Assembly: GCF_035762905.1 (NCBI RefSeq)
Contig: NZ_DASUCC010000149.1
Span: 1 to 64,000 of the forward strand
DNA: 64,000 nucleotides
DNA from: DASYTH01 sp035762905
GTDB lineage: Bacteria > Actinomycetota > Actinomycetes > Mycobacteriales > Pseudonocardiaceae
Direction of reading: 5' to 3'
Every line of letters starts with the position of its first letter. The stretch's first letter is position 1. A model generated the notes under the pieces. The model worked only from the letters and a program-made list of their open reading frames with translations. It did not search any database and was not told the DNA's origin. Positions 15,020 through 22,538 of the stretch are shown in pieces. A program made the position numbers and the translations under genes.

Positions 15020-15594
15020 ACCGCACCGCGGCCATCCAGGCCATCATCAACGCCACCGTGGACGAGCCGATCATCTTCGCGGCCGGCGAGCCGGCCCGGA
15101 TCGCCCGGCGGATCGCCGACCGGCCCAACCACTTCTACCTCACCGGGTCCAACGGCCTGGTGTCCTCGGTGGGCATCGGCGTCGCGCTGGAGACCCGCCG
15201 GCCGACCGTGGTGGTCGACGGCAACGGCAGCCTGCTGACCAACCCGGGCGGCCTGATCACCGCCGGCCTGATCACCGACCTCCCGCTGGTGCACGTGGTG
15301 CTGGACACCGCACTGGCCACCGCGAGCGGCGGGCAGTTGCTGCTGTCCCGCCGGGTCGACCTGTGCGGGCTGGCCCAGGCGGCCGGGTACCCGAAGGTGT
15401 TCAGCACCGGGGCGCTGGACGAGTTCACCGGCCTGATCCGCAGCCAGATCCCGACCTGCTCCGCGCCGGTGTTCATCCGCAGCGTGCTGGCCGAGGACGA
15501 CGAGGTCATCCCGGTCCGCCTCGGCGCCGACCTCGAGCAGCACGCCCGCCGGTTCTACGACCACGTCAGCGCCCCGGAGTGGCTGGCCGCCTAA
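15016..15594 (+). CDS. Thiamine-diphosphate enzyme, PP-domain subunit (decarboxylase beta-like)
   Basis: A 192-residue C-terminal half of the split ThDP enzyme, starting by ATGA overlap with the PYR subunit. It carries the diphosphate-binding region TVVVDGNGSLLTNPGGL. The canonical family motif is DGDGS...N, so the metal-binding Asp is Asn70 here, while Asn76 is kept. The tail ITDLPLVHVVLDTALATASGGQ matches the strand-turn after the motif in ComE-type subunits. The pair could decarboxylate or couple a 2-oxo acid, or be catalytically altered. Its stop TAA (15592-15594) overlaps the stop of the convergent ptsI gene. Confidence 0.75.
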   Translation: MNRTAAIQAIINATVDEPIIFAAGEPARIARRIADRPNHFYLTGSNGLVSSVGIGVALETRRPTVVVDGNGSLLTNPGGLITAGLITDLPLVHVVLDTALATASGGQLLLSRRVDLCGLAQAAGYPKVFSTGALDEFTGLIRSQIPTCSAPVFIRSVLAEDDEVIPVRLGADLEQHARRFYDHVSAPEWLAA

Positions 15595-17228
15595 GGGGAT
15601 CCCGTTCCGAGGCGGCGGGCCGTCGCGGCGTCGGGGGCGGTCAGGACGGCGTGGGCCAGGCGTTCGCACTCGGTTAGCGTGCGTTGGGCGAGTGCGGCCC
15701 GCACTGCCGGGATGGCCGGGCCGGCCATGGACAGGCTGGTGATGCCCAGCCCGGCGAACACCGGGGCGAGCGCCGGGTCGGCGGCCGCCTCGCCGCACAC
15801 GCCAACCGGTTTGCCGGCCGCCCGCCCGGCCGCCGCGCACGCCGCGACCAGCTCGAGCAACGCAGGCTGCCAGGGGTCGAGCAGGTCGGCCAAGTCGCCG
15901 TTGGTCCGGTCGGCGGCCAGCGTGTACTGGCTCAGGTCGTTGGTACCGATGCTGAGGAAGTCGACCACCTCGAGCAGCCGGCTCGCCTGCAGGGCCGCGG
16001 CCGGAACCTCGACCATGACGCCGGCCGCCGGCAGCCCGGCCGCGCGTACCCGGGCGGCGAACTCCGCCGCCTCGGGCCGGGTGGCCACCATCGGCGCCAT
16101 CACCCACACCTCGGCGCCGGTCGCCTTCGCCGCCCGGGCGACGGCTTCGAGCTGACCGTCGAGCACCTCCGGCCGGGTGCGGGCGACCCGCAACCCGCGC
16201 ACGCCGAGTGCCGGGTTGTCCTCGGCGGGCATTCCCAGGAACGGCAACGGCTTGTCGGCGCCGGCGTCCAGGGTGCGCAGCACCACCCGGCGCCCGCCGA
16301 GCGCGGCGAACACCTCGGCGTAGGCGTGCTCCTGCTCGGCCACCGAAGGCGCGGAAACCCGGTCAAGGAACAGGAACTCGGTGCGGAACAACCCCACCCC
16401 CTCGGCGTCGGCGTCGATGCCGGCCGCCGAGCCCACGTTCAGCAGCAGCCGCACCGGATGCCCGTCGGCGGTGCGTCCCGGACCGCTGCTTTCGGCAAGC
16501 CGCAACCGGTCCCGCTCGGCCTCGGCGCGGATCGACTCCGCCGCGCCGGCCGGCACCGGAGCCACGGCACCGGTCGCGCCGTCCACCGCGACGACGGTTC
16601 CGTCGGCCAGGTCCAGGATCCCCGGGCAGGACACCACCGCGGGCAGGCCGAGCGACCGGGCCAGGATCGCGGTGTGGCTGGTCGGTCCGCCGCGCCGGGT
16701 CACGACCGCGAGCACCCGGGCCGGGTCCAGCCGCGCCGTGTCCGCCGGCGCCAGATCCTCGGCGATCAGCACGAACGGGGTGCCGGGCTCGGGCACGCCC
16801 GGCATCGGCAGCCCGAGCAGATGCGCGAGCGCCCGGTCCCGGATGTCGTCCAGGTCCGCGGCCCGCTCGGCCAGGTAGCCGCCGAGCGCGGCCAGCGTGT
16901 CCCGCTGCTCCGCCACCGCTTCGGCGATCGCCCACTCGGCCGGCCGGCCGGCGCGCACCCGCCGGGCCACGGCGTCGAGCAGGGTGGGATCCGCCGCCAT
17001 CAGCGACGCGACGTCGAGCACCTCGGCGGCGGTTCCGGTTGCCGCCTCGGCCAATCCGGTCAGGGTGCCGGCGACGAACCTCAGAGCGCCGGATGCCCGA
17101 CCGACCTCCCCGCCCAGGTCGGCAACCACGGGTTCCTCGTCCGGCAACCTGGGCGGCGGGGCCATCCGGTACACCGGCCCCGCCGTCCGCCCCGGGCTCA
17201 CCCCGAGGCCGAGCAACCCGTCCGTCAC
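15591..17228 (-). CDS. ptsI: Phosphoenolpyruvate-protein phosphotransferase, PTS enzyme I
   Basis: A 545-residue cytoplasmic enzyme that autophosphorylates from PEP and passes phosphate to HPr. The swivelling domain has the active-site His in GGPTSHTAILARSLG, the PEP-binding barrel has GVGLFRTEFLF, and the C-terminal part has LSIGTNDLSQYTLAADR and GVCGEAAADP. The length is near normal. The start is GTG 17228, overlapping the stop of the upstream alpha/beta hydrolase (17225-17227). The frame stays open far upstream, but that extension is the hydrolase gene read out of frame. No HPr or EIIA gene is adjacent. Confidence 0.93.
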   Translation of the reverse strand: MTDGLLGLGVSPGRTAGPVYRMAPPPRLPDEEPVVADLGGEVGRASGALRFVAGTLTGLAEAATGTAAEVLDVASLMAADPTLLDAVARRVRAGRPAEWAIAEAVAEQRDTLAALGGYLAERAADLDDIRDRALAHLLGLPMPGVPEPGTPFVLIAEDLAPADTARLDPARVLAVVTRRGGPTSHTAILARSLGLPAVVSCPGILDLADGTVVAVDGATGAVAPVPAGAAESIRAEAERDRLRLAESSGPGRTADGHPVRLLLNVGSAAGIDADAEGVGLFRTEFLFLDRVSAPSVAEQEHAYAEVFAALGGRRVVLRTLDAGADKPLPFLGMPAEDNPALGVRGLRVARTRPEVLDGQLEAVARAAKATGAEVWVMAPMVATRPEAAEFAARVRAAGLPAAGVMVEVPAAALQASRLLEVVDFLSIGTNDLSQYTLAADRTNGDLADLLDPWQPALLELVAACAAAGRAAGKPVGVCGEAAADPALAPVFAGLGITSLSMAGPAIPAVRAALAQRTLTECERLAHAVLTAPDAATARRLGTGSP

Positions 17229-18469
17229 GCCCGGCCGGTGGCCAGGTCGATCAGCCGGCTCATGATCCGCTCGCCGTCGGCCCGCAGGCCGTTGTGGTCG
17301 TACTCGTTGGTCACCCAGCCACGCATCCCGCGCACCAGCCGGGCGGTCTCCATCGAGTACCGCGCCTCGACGTACGGGTCCTCCGCGTAGATCGCGGCGG
17401 CCACCGGAACCTCGTTGGACCGCAGCGCATCCTCGTCGTACAGGCGCGGCCAGGTGCGGGTGGCCAGCAGCTCGGCGGCCTCCCGGAACGGGGTCAGCGC
17501 GGCGATGTCGGTGAACATCCAGGGAAACACGTGCTCGCCGGTGAGCAGCGCGGTGTCCTCGGCGTACCACTGGGGCAGCACCCGGGCGGCCGACCAGTTC
17601 GTCACGCCGCCGTCGGCGTAGCAGGCCTCGTGCACGACGGCGTAGAGCGGGTTGCGGGCGAACGGCATCGGGCTGAGGTCGAGGTCGTAGCGGAACGCCG
17701 GGGAGTCGGCCGGCAGCTCGAGCAGGTAGTGCAGCCCTTCGGCGCCGTCGCTCATGCCGAGATGGCTGCCGAGCTGGCGGAACCGCCGGGCGGTCAACCG
17801 GTCGCCGCCGGGCAGCCGGACGTCCTCGGCCTCCAGCCAGGCCACCAGATCGCGCATCCGCTGCCGGTCGGCCGGATAGCGCTCGTAGTAGCGCTCCACC
17901 CGGTCCAGGATCCGGGCGTAGGTGGCCCGGTAGACGTCGTCGATGTCCACCGCCACCGGGGGCACGCCGCCGGTGATGAACGCCTGGCGCAGGCCATGCG
18001 GCGCCCGGGAAAGGTAATTGAGCACGCAGAACCCGCCGAACGACTGGCCGAGCACGCTCCACTTGTCCACGCCGAGCGCGACCCGGATCAGCTCGGCGTC
18101 GGCCACGATCGAGTCGGCCCGGAAGTGGCTGAGGTAGTCGGCCTGCTCCGCGGGGGTCTTGCCGGACAGGTCACCGACCGGGGTGGACCGCCCGGTGCCG
18201 CGCTGGTCGAGCATCAGCACCCGGTAGTCCCACAGCACCCGGCTGAGCCAGCCGGGCGCCAGCGGGTTGCCCTTCGGGCGGGGCGCCTCGAACCCGGGGC
18301 CGCCCTGCAGGAAGACCAGGAACGGCCGGTCCCGCCCGGCCGGGTCGGCGACCTCCCGGGCGAACACCGTGATCTTCTCGTGGTCCGGCCGGGAATGGTC
18401 GAGCGGCACCTGGAACTCGTGCTCCACGAGCACGAGTCCGGCCGTGGCGACGGTGACGGTGGCGGCCAT
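17225..18469 (-). CDS. Alpha/beta hydrolase, proline iminopeptidase-like (S33)
   Basis: A 414-residue cytoplasmic alpha/beta hydrolase. It has the oxyanion-hole motif FLQGGPGFEAPR, the LDQRGTGRS strand typical of prolyl aminopeptidases, and the nucleophile elbow GQSFGG. The catalytic Asp and His lie towards the C terminus (the segment EYDHNGLRADGE contains a candidate His). Length and GGPG/DQRGTG motifs fit the S33 proline iminopeptidase family, which removes N-terminal Pro from peptides. It is translationally coupled to ptsI (GTGA overlap). ATG 18469 is the first start of the frame. Confidence 0.88.
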   Translation of the reverse strand: MAATVTVATAGLVLVEHEFQVPLDHSRPDHEKITVFAREVADPAGRDRPFLVFLQGGPGFEAPRPKGNPLAPGWLSRVLWDYRVLMLDQRGTGRSTPVGDLSGKTPAEQADYLSHFRADSIVADAELIRVALGVDKWSVLGQSFGGFCVLNYLSRAPHGLRQAFITGGVPPVAVDIDDVYRATYARILDRVERYYERYPADRQRMRDLVAWLEAEDVRLPGGDRLTARRFRQLGSHLGMSDGAEGLHYLLELPADSPAFRYDLDLSPMPFARNPLYAVVHEACYADGGVTNWSAARVLPQWYAEDTALLTGEHVFPWMFTDIAALTPFREAAELLATRTWPRLYDEDALRSNEVPVAAAIYAEDPYVEARYSMETARLVRGMRGWVTNEYDHNGLRADGERIMSRLIDLATGRA

Positions 18470-18499
18470 GGCACCGATCCTCGCACGCCGGCGGCGGAA

Positions 18500-19492
18500 C
18501 TACGCCTGGGGCCGCACGATCATGTCGTCGACGTCGAAGCCCTGCTCCAGCGCCTTGAACTCGACCATCATGTCCACCACCGGCTGGATCCGGGCCGAGT
18601 CGAGGTCGGACACGAACTCGGTCAGGGTGGTCTGCTTCGCCGTCTCCGCGTCCACCTTGGCGATCTTCATCAGCAGCGGGTCGACCTTGCTCCGGTCGGC
18701 GCGCACCTCGTCGGTGGCGCGCTTGAGCGCCCGCTGGAACGCCGCGACGGCGTCCTTGTTGGCGTCCACGAACGGCGCGGTCGCGCCGTAGCCGGTCAAC
18801 CCGAGGTGCGCGGTCGGGCCGGCCAGCGTGTCGAACAGCGGGCGGGCGCCGAGCGTGCGTTTCGCCTGCTGCAGGAACGGTTCCACGAAGAACGCGGCGT
18901 CGATCTGACCGGCGGAGAGCTGCGCGGGCATCTGCGGGAACGGCAGTTCCACCCACTGCACCCCGTCGGGGTCCATGCCCGCGGCCTTCAACTGTGCCTG
19001 CACCAGCAGGTGCGAGATGGTGAACCGGGCGGTGATCGCGACCCGTTTGCCGGCCAGGTCGTTGATGCTGGCGATCGGGGAGTTCGGCATGGTGACCACG
19101 ACCGCGTAGCCGGGCGCGGCCGAGGTGGCGTCGGCCACCAGCCGGACGTCCGCGGCGTTCTTCGCCTTGGCCACGAAGAACGGCGTGAAGCTGGAGAAGG
19201 CGAACTGCACCTCGCCGGCCGCGAGCTTGGTGACGCAGTCCGCGCCGCTCGCCGCGGTGACCGTCTCGACCTCGAGGCCCTCCTCGGCGAAGTAGCCCGC
19301 GTCGATGGCCAGTTGCAGCGGCACGACGTCCATGGTCGGCAGGATGGCGACCTTGACCCGCTGTCGCTGCTGATCCCCTTGGGCGGCCGGTGTTTCCTCA
19401 CCCCCCAGCAGGCCGCAGCCGGCCAGGGTCAGCGTGATCGTCAGGGCGGACAGGATCGACAGGAATGCGGTTACGCGCCGTTGAATCCCCAT
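18500..19492 (-). CDS. ABC-type NitT/TauT-family substrate-binding lipoprotein
   Basis: A 330-residue periplasmic-type binding protein anchored by lipid. The N terminus is a lipoprotein signal with lipobox LAGC; the mature protein begins CGLLGGEETPAAQGD. The body follows the SsuA/TauA/ThiY pattern: VAILPTMDVVPLQLAIDAGYFAEEGLEVE, KLAAGEVQFAFSSFTPFFVA, LAGKRVAI and QIDAAFFVEPFLQQA. Ligands of the family include nitrate, sulfonates, taurine and pyrimidine precursors. No permease or ATPase gene for it is adjacent, so it is an orphan here. ATG 19492 is taken; GTG 19495 is in the same frame. Confidence 0.88.
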   Translation of the reverse strand: MGIQRRVTAFLSILSALTITLTLAGCGLLGGEETPAAQGDQQRQRVKVAILPTMDVVPLQLAIDAGYFAEEGLEVETVTAASGADCVTKLAAGEVQFAFSSFTPFFVAKAKNAADVRLVADATSAAPGYAVVVTMPNSPIASINDLAGKRVAITARFTISHLLVQAQLKAAGMDPDGVQWVELPFPQMPAQLSAGQIDAAFFVEPFLQQAKRTLGARPLFDTLAGPTAHLGLTGYGATAPFVDANKDAVAAFQRALKRATDEVRADRSKVDPLLMKIAKVDAETAKQTTLTEFVSDLDSARIQPVVDMMVEFKALEQGFDVDDMIVRPQA

Positions 19493-19509
19493 CACCCAAG
19501 CATGCGCCT

Positions 19510-19941
19510 TCAGCGCCGGACTGGTAAGGGGCCGCTCCGGTGAACCTGCCTGGCCAGCACCGCCCCGGCCACGGCGCCGAACAGCAGGTGGTCGAGCACC
19601 TGCGGCAGCACCGGAAGCGCCCGGATCCGGGGCAGCCGCCGCCCGACCAGGCCGAGATCGAGCGCCGCGATGGCCGCGCCCGCGGCCACGCCGAACGGAA
19701 CCGTCCGCCTGCGGGGCAGCACGGCGGCGAGCACGACGCCCCAGCCGACGGAGAGTCCACAGTGGACCGGAAGGGCGGCCGCCAACAGCCGGCCCCGGCG
19801 GGTCTCGTTCGGCAGCAGGATCGATCCGGCCGCCACCGTGGCCTCCAGCACGTCGCGGCCGGCGAGCAGCGCGTACACCGTCGACGGGGCACCGCTGAGC
19901 ACGCCGGCCACCAGCCCGGCCCGCACCCCGGCCCGGATCAC
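19510..19941 (-). CDS. Small membrane protein coupled to an ABC-2 exporter
   Basis: A 143-residue protein with about four hydrophobic stretches (AGLVAGVLSGAPSTVYALLAG, LLAAALPVHCGLSVGWGVVLAAVL, FGVAAGAAIAALDLGLVG, LDHLLFGAVAGAVLA). The start is GTG 19941, overlapping the permease stop as GTGA; longer upstream extension would overlap the permease. It is the last gene of the ABC-ATPase/permease operon. No family is recognised. A role beside the exporter is inferred from coupling only. Confidence 0.65.
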   Translation of the reverse strand: MIRAGVRAGLVAGVLSGAPSTVYALLAGRDVLEATVAAGSILLPNETRRGRLLAAALPVHCGLSVGWGVVLAAVLPRRRTVPFGVAAGAAIAALDLGLVGRRLPRIRALPVLPQVLDHLLFGAVAGAVLARQVHRSGPLPVRR

Positions 19942-20729
19942 CCGCCGCCCCTGGCGTAGCGGCGCACGGCCAGCGGGAGGAACACGGCCACGATCAGCAC
20001 CGGCCACACGATAGCCATCAGCAGCGCGTGCTGGGTGACCCAGGAGTCGGCGGGTGCGTCGGGGTTGCCGAACAGGTCACGGGTCGCGGAGATCGTCGCG
20101 GACAGCGGGTTCCACTCGGCCAGCGTGCCCAGCACGCCCGGCATGGTCTGCGGCGGCACGAACGTGCTGGCCAGGAAGGCCACCGGCCAGACCAGGATCT
20201 GAACGGCCGCAACGGATTCCGGGCCGCGCACGACCAGCCCGAGGTAGATGCCGAACCACAGCATGGCGAACCGCAGCAGCACCAGCAGCCCGATGGCGAG
20301 CGCGGTCTCGGCCGGGCTGCCGTGCGCCCGCCAGCCGATCAGCAGCCCGCAGCCGATCAGCACGGCCAGGCCCACAAGGGAGTGCGCCAGGTCGGCGACG
20401 CTGCGCCCGGCGACCACCCCGGACGGCGCCATCGGCAGCGACCGGAACCGGTCGGTCACGCCGCGCGCGGCGTCGGTGCTCACCGCGACCATGGTGGTCT
20501 CGATGCCGAACAGCATGGCCATCGCGAACGCCCCGGGCATCAGGTACTCGCGATAGTCCGCGCCCCCCGGAACCTGGATGGCGCCGCCGAACAGGTAGCC
20601 GAACATCAGCACCACCAGGACCGGGAACAGCAGGCCGATCACCACCGGCGCGGGCTGGCGGGCCCACCGCGCGAAGTCCCGGCGGGCGATCGTCCAGGTG
20701 TCGGTCAGCGCCCAACGAACCGTGGTCAT
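19938..20729 (-). CDS. ABC-2 type transporter permease (drug-efflux type)
   Basis: A 263-residue integral membrane permease with about six hydrophobic segments and the ABC-2 signatures RFRSLPMAPSGVVAGRSVADL and FLASTFVPPQTMPGVLGTLAEWNPLSATI, as in DrrB-type daunorubicin exporters. The start ATG 20729 overlaps the ATPase stop as ATGA, so both subunits are coupled. Paired with the ATPase it should form an exporter for hydrophobic drugs or lipids. It is controlled by the divergent TetR protein at 21732, judging by the operator between them. Confidence 0.93.
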   Translation of the reverse strand: MTTVRWALTDTWTIARRDFARWARQPAPVVIGLLFPVLVVLMFGYLFGGAIQVPGGADYREYLMPGAFAMAMLFGIETTMVAVSTDAARGVTDRFRSLPMAPSGVVAGRSVADLAHSLVGLAVLIGCGLLIGWRAHGSPAETALAIGLLVLLRFAMLWFGIYLGLVVRGPESVAAVQILVWPVAFLASTFVPPQTMPGVLGTLAEWNPLSATISATRDLFGNPDAPADSWVTQHALLMAIVWPVLIVAVFLPLAVRRYARGGG

Positions 20730-21673
20730 GCGTCCGCCTTTCCGGTCAGGTGCAGGAATGCCTCGTCCAGCGTCGGCCGGCGCAGGGCGATGTCCTCGAC
20801 CCGGATACCGGCGTCGGACAGCGCCCGGACCGCCTCGGTCAGCGCACTCACCCGGTCCTGGACGGCCACGCCGACCCGGCGGGTCTCCGCCTCGACCTCC
20901 GGCTCGGCGCCGGCCACCCGGGCGGCGATCGCCGTGGCGGCCGGCAGGTCCGCCGGGTCGTGCAGCACCAGGTCGAGCCGGTCGCCGCCGGCAACGGACT
21001 TGAGCGCCTCCGGGCTACCCTCGGCGATCACCCGGCCGGCGGCAAGCACCGAGATCCGGCCGGCGAGCTGGTCGGCCTCGTCCAGGTACTGGGTGGTGAG
21101 CAGGACCGTGGTGCCGCCGGCCACCAGCTCACGCACCGATGCCCACACCTCGTTGCGGCCGCGCGGGTCCAGGCCGGTGGTGGGCTCGTCCAGGAACAGC
21201 ACGGCCGGGGCGAGGATCATGCCGGCGGCCAGGTCGAGTCTTCTGCGCTGGCCGCCGGAGTAGGTGCCGGCCGGCCGGCGGCCGAGCTCGCCGAGCCCGA
21301 ACCGGTCGAGCAGCTGGCCGGCCCGGCGTGCCGCGGCCGCCGCGTCGAGGTGGTTGAGCCGGGCGAACAGCTCGAGGTTCTGCCGGCCGGACAATGCTTC
21401 CTCGAGCGCCAGGTGCTGGCCGACCAGCCCGATCCGGGTGCGCACCTGGCGGGCCTGCCGGACCACGTCCAGGCCGGCCACCTCGGCTCGGCCGCCGTCC
21501 GGCCGGGTCAGGGTGGTCAGGATCCGCACCGCGGTGGTCTTGCCGGCCCCGTTGGGCCCGAGCAGCGCGTGCACCGTGCCGGCCGGGACGGCCAGCTCGA
21601 AGCCGTCCAGCGCAACCGTATCGCCGTAGCGTTTGCGCAGGTCATCGGCGCGAAGTGCGAGTTCAACAGGCAT
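20726..21673 (-). CDS. ABC transporter ATP-binding protein (DrrA-type)
   Basis: A 315-residue cytoplasmic ATPase with Walker A GPNGAGKTT, ABC signature YSGGQRRRLDLA, Walker B AVLFLDEPTTGLD and H-loop region LLTTQYLDEAD. The C-terminal extension (about 215-315) is typical of DrrA-like drug and antibiotic resistance ATPases. ATG 21673 (MPVELALRADDL) is preferred over the ATG at 21682, which lies in the operator. The frame upstream of this is open but crosses the promoter and divergent gene. Likely substrate: a hydrophobic antibiotic, not defined. Confidence 0.92.
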   Translation of the reverse strand: MPVELALRADDLRKRYGDTVALDGFELAVPAGTVHALLGPNGAGKTTAVRILTTLTRPDGGRAEVAGLDVVRQARQVRTRIGLVGQHLALEEALSGRQNLELFARLNHLDAAAAARRAGQLLDRFGLGELGRRPAGTYSGGQRRRLDLAAGMILAPAVLFLDEPTTGLDPRGRNEVWASVRELVAGGTTVLLTTQYLDEADQLAGRISVLAAGRVIAEGSPEALKSVAGGDRLDLVLHDPADLPAATAIAARVAGAEPEVEAETRRVGVAVQDRVSALTEAVRALSDAGIRVEDIALRRPTLDEAFLHLTGKADA

Positions 21674-21704
21674 ACCGTACATTGTACCGTACAGTCTACG
21701 GTAC
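21673..21704. promoter_or_regulatory. TetR operator between exporter operon and repressor gene
   Basis: A perfect inverted repeat, GTACCGTA-cagtc-TACGGTAC, lies at 21684-21704. An extra half-site TACCGTAC is at 21673-21680. The site covers the translation start of the ATPase gene and lies 27 bp before the TetR gene, the usual arrangement for local repression of a drug exporter. Confidence 0.8.
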
Positions 21705-21731
21705 GCGACCTGAGCTAGGGTTGGCGGCGCC

Positions 21732-22490
21732 ATGACGGAGTACAGCGGCAGCGGAGACCCGGCCCGCAGCCTCGCCCTGCTCTGGCGGACCCGGGAACGG
21801 GTCAGCCGCAAGGGCCGGCCGGACCTGTCCGTCGAGCTGATCGTCCGGGCCGCCATCGAGCTTGCCGACGGCGCCGGGCTCGGCGCGCTGTCCATGCGCC
21901 GGGTCGCCGAACGGCTCGGCGTCGGCACCATGTCGCTCTACACCTATGTGCCCGGCAAGGCCGAGTTGCTCGACGTCATGCTGGACACGGTCTACGGCGA
22001 GGTGCCCGAGCCGCCCGCGGAAACCGGCTGGCGGGCCCGCCTCGAGCGCATCGCCCGGGACAACCTGGCGCTCTACCAACAGCATCCGTGGCTGCTGCAG
22101 GTGGCCACCAGCCGGCCGGTGCTCGGCCCGAACGCGATCGCCAAGTACGACCGGGAACTGCGGGCGATCGACGGCATCGGGCTGACCGACGTCGAGATGG
22201 ACTCGGTGCTCACGCTGATCTCCGGGTACGTGCACGGCGCGGCCAGGGGTGCCGCCGAAGCAGCCGCGGCCGAACAGCGCACCGGCCTGACCGACGAGCA
22301 GTGGTGGTACGCCCATGTCCCGTTCCTGGAACGGATCATGGACGCGCAGCGCTACCCCACCGCGGCCCGGGTCGGCGTCGCCGCCGGGGAACAGCACCAG
22401 GCCGCCTACGACCCCGAGCACGCCTTCGAGTTCGGCCTGCGGCGGGTGCTCGACGGAATCGACGTACTGATCACGGCCAGAAAAGGCTAG
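21732..22490 (+). CDS. TetR-family repressor of the ABC exporter
   Basis: A 252-residue regulator. The helix-turn-helix region is LIVRAAIELADGAGLGALSMRRVAERLGVGTMSLYTYVPGKAELLDVMLD (about residues 35-85). The larger C-terminal domain is of the tetracycline-repressor-like type (QHPWLLQVATSRPVLGPNAIAKYDRELRAI). It is divergent from the exporter operon, with the palindrome at 21684-21704 between them, so ligand-relieved repression of the exporter and of itself is likely. The ligand is unknown. Confidence 0.92.
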   Translation: MTEYSGSGDPARSLALLWRTRERVSRKGRPDLSVELIVRAAIELADGAGLGALSMRRVAERLGVGTMSLYTYVPGKAELLDVMLDTVYGEVPEPPAETGWRARLERIARDNLALYQQHPWLLQVATSRPVLGPNAIAKYDRELRAIDGIGLTDVEMDSVLTLISGYVHGAARGAAEAAAAEQRTGLTDEQWWYAHVPFLERIMDAQRYPTAARVGVAAGEQHQAAYDPEHAFEFGLRRVLDGIDVLITARKG

Positions 22491-22538
22491 GCTCGGCAAC
22501 CGATTCGGCATTGTCGACACTCGGGGGAGTGGTCTCGA

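Noticed and set aside
17229..18062. An N-terminal extension of enzyme I
   Set aside because: The extension is the alpha/beta hydrolase gene read in the wrong frame; enzyme I has normal length when started at GTG 17228.
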